From Micromonospora zingiberis (GTDB lineage: Bacteria > Actinomycetota > Actinomycetes > Mycobacteriales > Micromonosporaceae), in contig NZ_SJJR01000020.1 of NCBI RefSeq assembly GCF_004331455.1, positions 47,197 to 111,196 of the forward strand: a DNA stretch of 64,000 bases, given 5' to 3'. Shown here one piece after another: positions 62,855 to 64,000 of this stretch. The notes under the pieces were generated by a model, which was given only the letters and a program-made list of their open reading frames with translations, did no database searches and was not told the origin of the DNA. The position numbers were made by a program, and so were the translations under genes. How positions within the stretch are numbered: position 1 is the stretch's first letter; every line of letters starts with the position of its first letter.

Positions 62855-64000
62855 ATGACCGACCAGACCCTGCCGGCCCTGCCCGCTGACCGGCGCCCGC
62901 CGGCGTTGCGTGCTGATCGAATCCTGCCGGCGCTGCGCGATGCCTGTCCGGTTCCGTCCCGGCAGTCGCCGTACGCCGACGCCACTGCGCGGTGGCTGGT
63001 CGGCTGGCTGCCGCAGGCCGGGTTGCCGCTCGACGGGCCGGCACGCCCCCGGCTGACCGACGCCGGCTTCGCCCGTTACGCGGGACGGCTCCACCCGGAC
63101 GCCACCGAGGCCGACCTGCGCGTACTGTCCGCGCTGTTCACCTGGTTCTTCCTGGTCGACGACGCCTGCGACCGGCCGGGCCGGCTCGACCTGGCCGACA
63201 TCCGCGGGCTGCGCAACGGCGCGGTGATGCTGTTGCAGGGTGATCACCGGCAGCGCCATGCCGGGCTGCGCGGCCCGCTGCGGCGTCTCCTGGTGAGTGC
63301 CTGGCGGGAGCCCCGTCGCCGGATGCCGGCCCGGTGGCGGCTGCGCTTCGCCGACGCGGTCGCCCGGCATCTCGACGGGACGTGGCAGGAGGCGGCGAAC
63401 AAGTCGAGCGGTCACGCACCCGGCGTCGCCGAGTACGTCGCGCTGCGCCGGGCCACCTCGGCGGCGGACGTCTGCTATCCGCTGGTGGAGTTCGTCACCG
63501 GCCGGCCGTTGCCCGACGCGGTCTACCACCACCCGCTGCTGCGCGAACTGCGCGACCTCGGCAACGACCTGCTCTCCTGGTACAACGACCTCGCCTCGCT
63601 GGACCGGGACGCGGCCAGCTCCGGCGGGCACAACCTCGTCCTGGCGGTTGCCGCCGAACGCCGGGTGCCGGTGGACGACGCGGTCGAGTTGGTGACCCGC
63701 CGCTGGCACGAGTCGATGCGCCGGTTCGTCACCCTGCACGCGGCGGTGCCGTCGTTCGGCCCGGCACTGGACGCCGCCGTCGTCGCTCATCTCGACGGGA
63801 TAGCTCGCGCCGTGCGCGGCACCATCGACTGGACGTTGGAGAGCGCCCGCTACGCGGGTAAGGAGGGTGCCCTTGTTATTGACCCGAAGGCCAAACATGT
63901 GATGGTCAGCCAGCGGCGTAGCGGACCTCTGGCTTGCCGAACAACGCTTTCACGACCTCGGGCTGGTTTTGGCGGCGGCGTAGATGCGCGGCGGCTGCTG
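62855..64000 (+). CDS. Terpene synthase, class I (open to the window end)
   Basis: A bacterial terpenoid cyclase. DDACD (102-106) is the first metal motif and N237-D-L-L-S241-x3-D245 (NDLLSWYND) the NSE-type second motif. RRATSAADV (about 198) has the pyrophosphate-sensor arginine, and an R-Y pair lies at about 333. A normal domain of about 336 residues ends near 63862, where a dispersed repeat (GTAAGGAGGGTGCCC) begins. The frame then stays open across it to the window end, over another gene's opposite strand. So the C-terminus is either disrupted or I cannot see the stop. Product unknown. Confidence 0.8.
   Translation, partial: MTDQTLPALPADRRPPALRADRILPALRDACPVPSRQSPYADATARWLVGWLPQAGLPLDGPARPRLTDAGFARYAGRLHPDATEADLRVLSALFTWFFLVDDACDRPGRLDLADIRGLRNGAVMLLQGDHRQRHAGLRGPLRRLLVSAWREPRRRMPARWRLRFADAVARHLDGTWQEAANKSSGHAPGVAEYVALRRATSAADVCYPLVEFVTGRPLPDAVYHHPLLRELRDLGNDLLSWYNDLASLDRDAASSGGHNLVLAVAAERRVPVDDAVELVTRRWHESMRRFVTLHAAVPSFGPALDAAVVAHLDGIARAVRGTIDWTLESARYAGKEGALVIDPKAKHVMVSQRRSGPLACRTTLSRPRAGFGGGVDARRLL
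63906..64000 (-). CDS. 3' end of an unidentified gene, cut by the window edge
   Basis: The last 31 codons of a minus-strand frame, ending FGKPEVRYAAG then TGA, are open to the edge, with a composition like coding sequence. They overlap the far 3' part of the terpene synthase frame. Too short to identify. Confidence 0.35.
   Translation of the reverse strand, partial: AAAAHLRRRQNQPEVVKALFGKPEVRYAAG

Noticed and set aside
62714..63898. Minus-strand frame opposite the terpene synthase
   Set aside because: No motif and antisense to clear DDxxD and NSE motifs; its N-terminus lies in the dispersed repeat.

Overview
The window is high-GC DNA (about 70% or more by eye) with GTG and even TTG starts, gene junctions overlapping as GTGA or ATGA, and a complete actinobacterial 14-gene nuo operon. 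It also carries futalosine-pathway menaquinone genes, a BldC-type regulator and several dispersed intergenic repeats. Together these point to a Micromonosporaceae chromosome (Micromonospora or a close relative). That assignment is an inference from gene content and protein style, not from a database match. I saw no rRNA, tRNA, CRISPR array, prophage or transposase gene.

Layout: 1-776 anti-sigma/ECF sigma pair (anti-sigma cut by the window edge); 939-3056 Tat-exported PhoX-type phosphatase; 3211-5350 divergent IclR regulator and MFS transporter; 5379-6449 polyprenyl diphosphate synthase; 6554-22824 nuoA-N on the minus strand; 22923-25411 MenJ-like reductase, a small unknown gene and menG; 25586-26770 LPXTG surface protein; 27061-28251 mqnC; 28367-31278 SGNH esterase and a trypsin-fold/FG-GAP protein lacking the catalytic triad; 31468-35320 paaABCDE; 35685-37606 two coupled exported beta-lactamase-like proteins; 37918-38769 mqnA; 38803-40762 ArsR-type regulator with MFS exporter; 40928-43021 HelD/HelR-like helicase; 43088-45586 ABC exporter pair and a double VOC protein; 45672-48792 btuDCF under a cobalamin riboswitch; 48968-50854 M14 carboxypeptidase; 51019-52314 small membrane and wall proteins; 52601-53770 mqnE; 54026-57095 NlpC/P60 hydrolase and a Pro-rich membrane protein; 57295-59007 DEAD-box helicase; 59192-62021 glycolipid-binding-like protein, Cds1-like enzyme with Lrp/AsnC regulator, bldC; 62051-62680 ubiX-like; 62855 to the end, a terpene synthase.

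How the genes fit together: much of the window serves one respiratory theme. mqnA, mqnC, mqnE and a UbiX-like prenyltransferase give head-group steps of futalosine-route menaquinone. The polyprenyl diphosphate synthase supplies the side chain, MenG methylates it and the MenJ-like enzyme reduces it. The product is the electron acceptor of the NDH-1 complex encoded between them. The paa operon is a separate catabolic module and btuFCD a separate uptake module.

The most unusual feature is a set of repeats sitting exactly in gene junctions of the nuo and paa operons (nuoM-nuoN, paaB-paaC, paaA-paaB). They begin with GTGAGCG, supply the stop codon of the upstream gene, recreate the overlapping GTGA start, and have period lengths (57, 60 and 27 bp) that keep an open frame through to the next gene. 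They look like insertions that preserve translational coupling.
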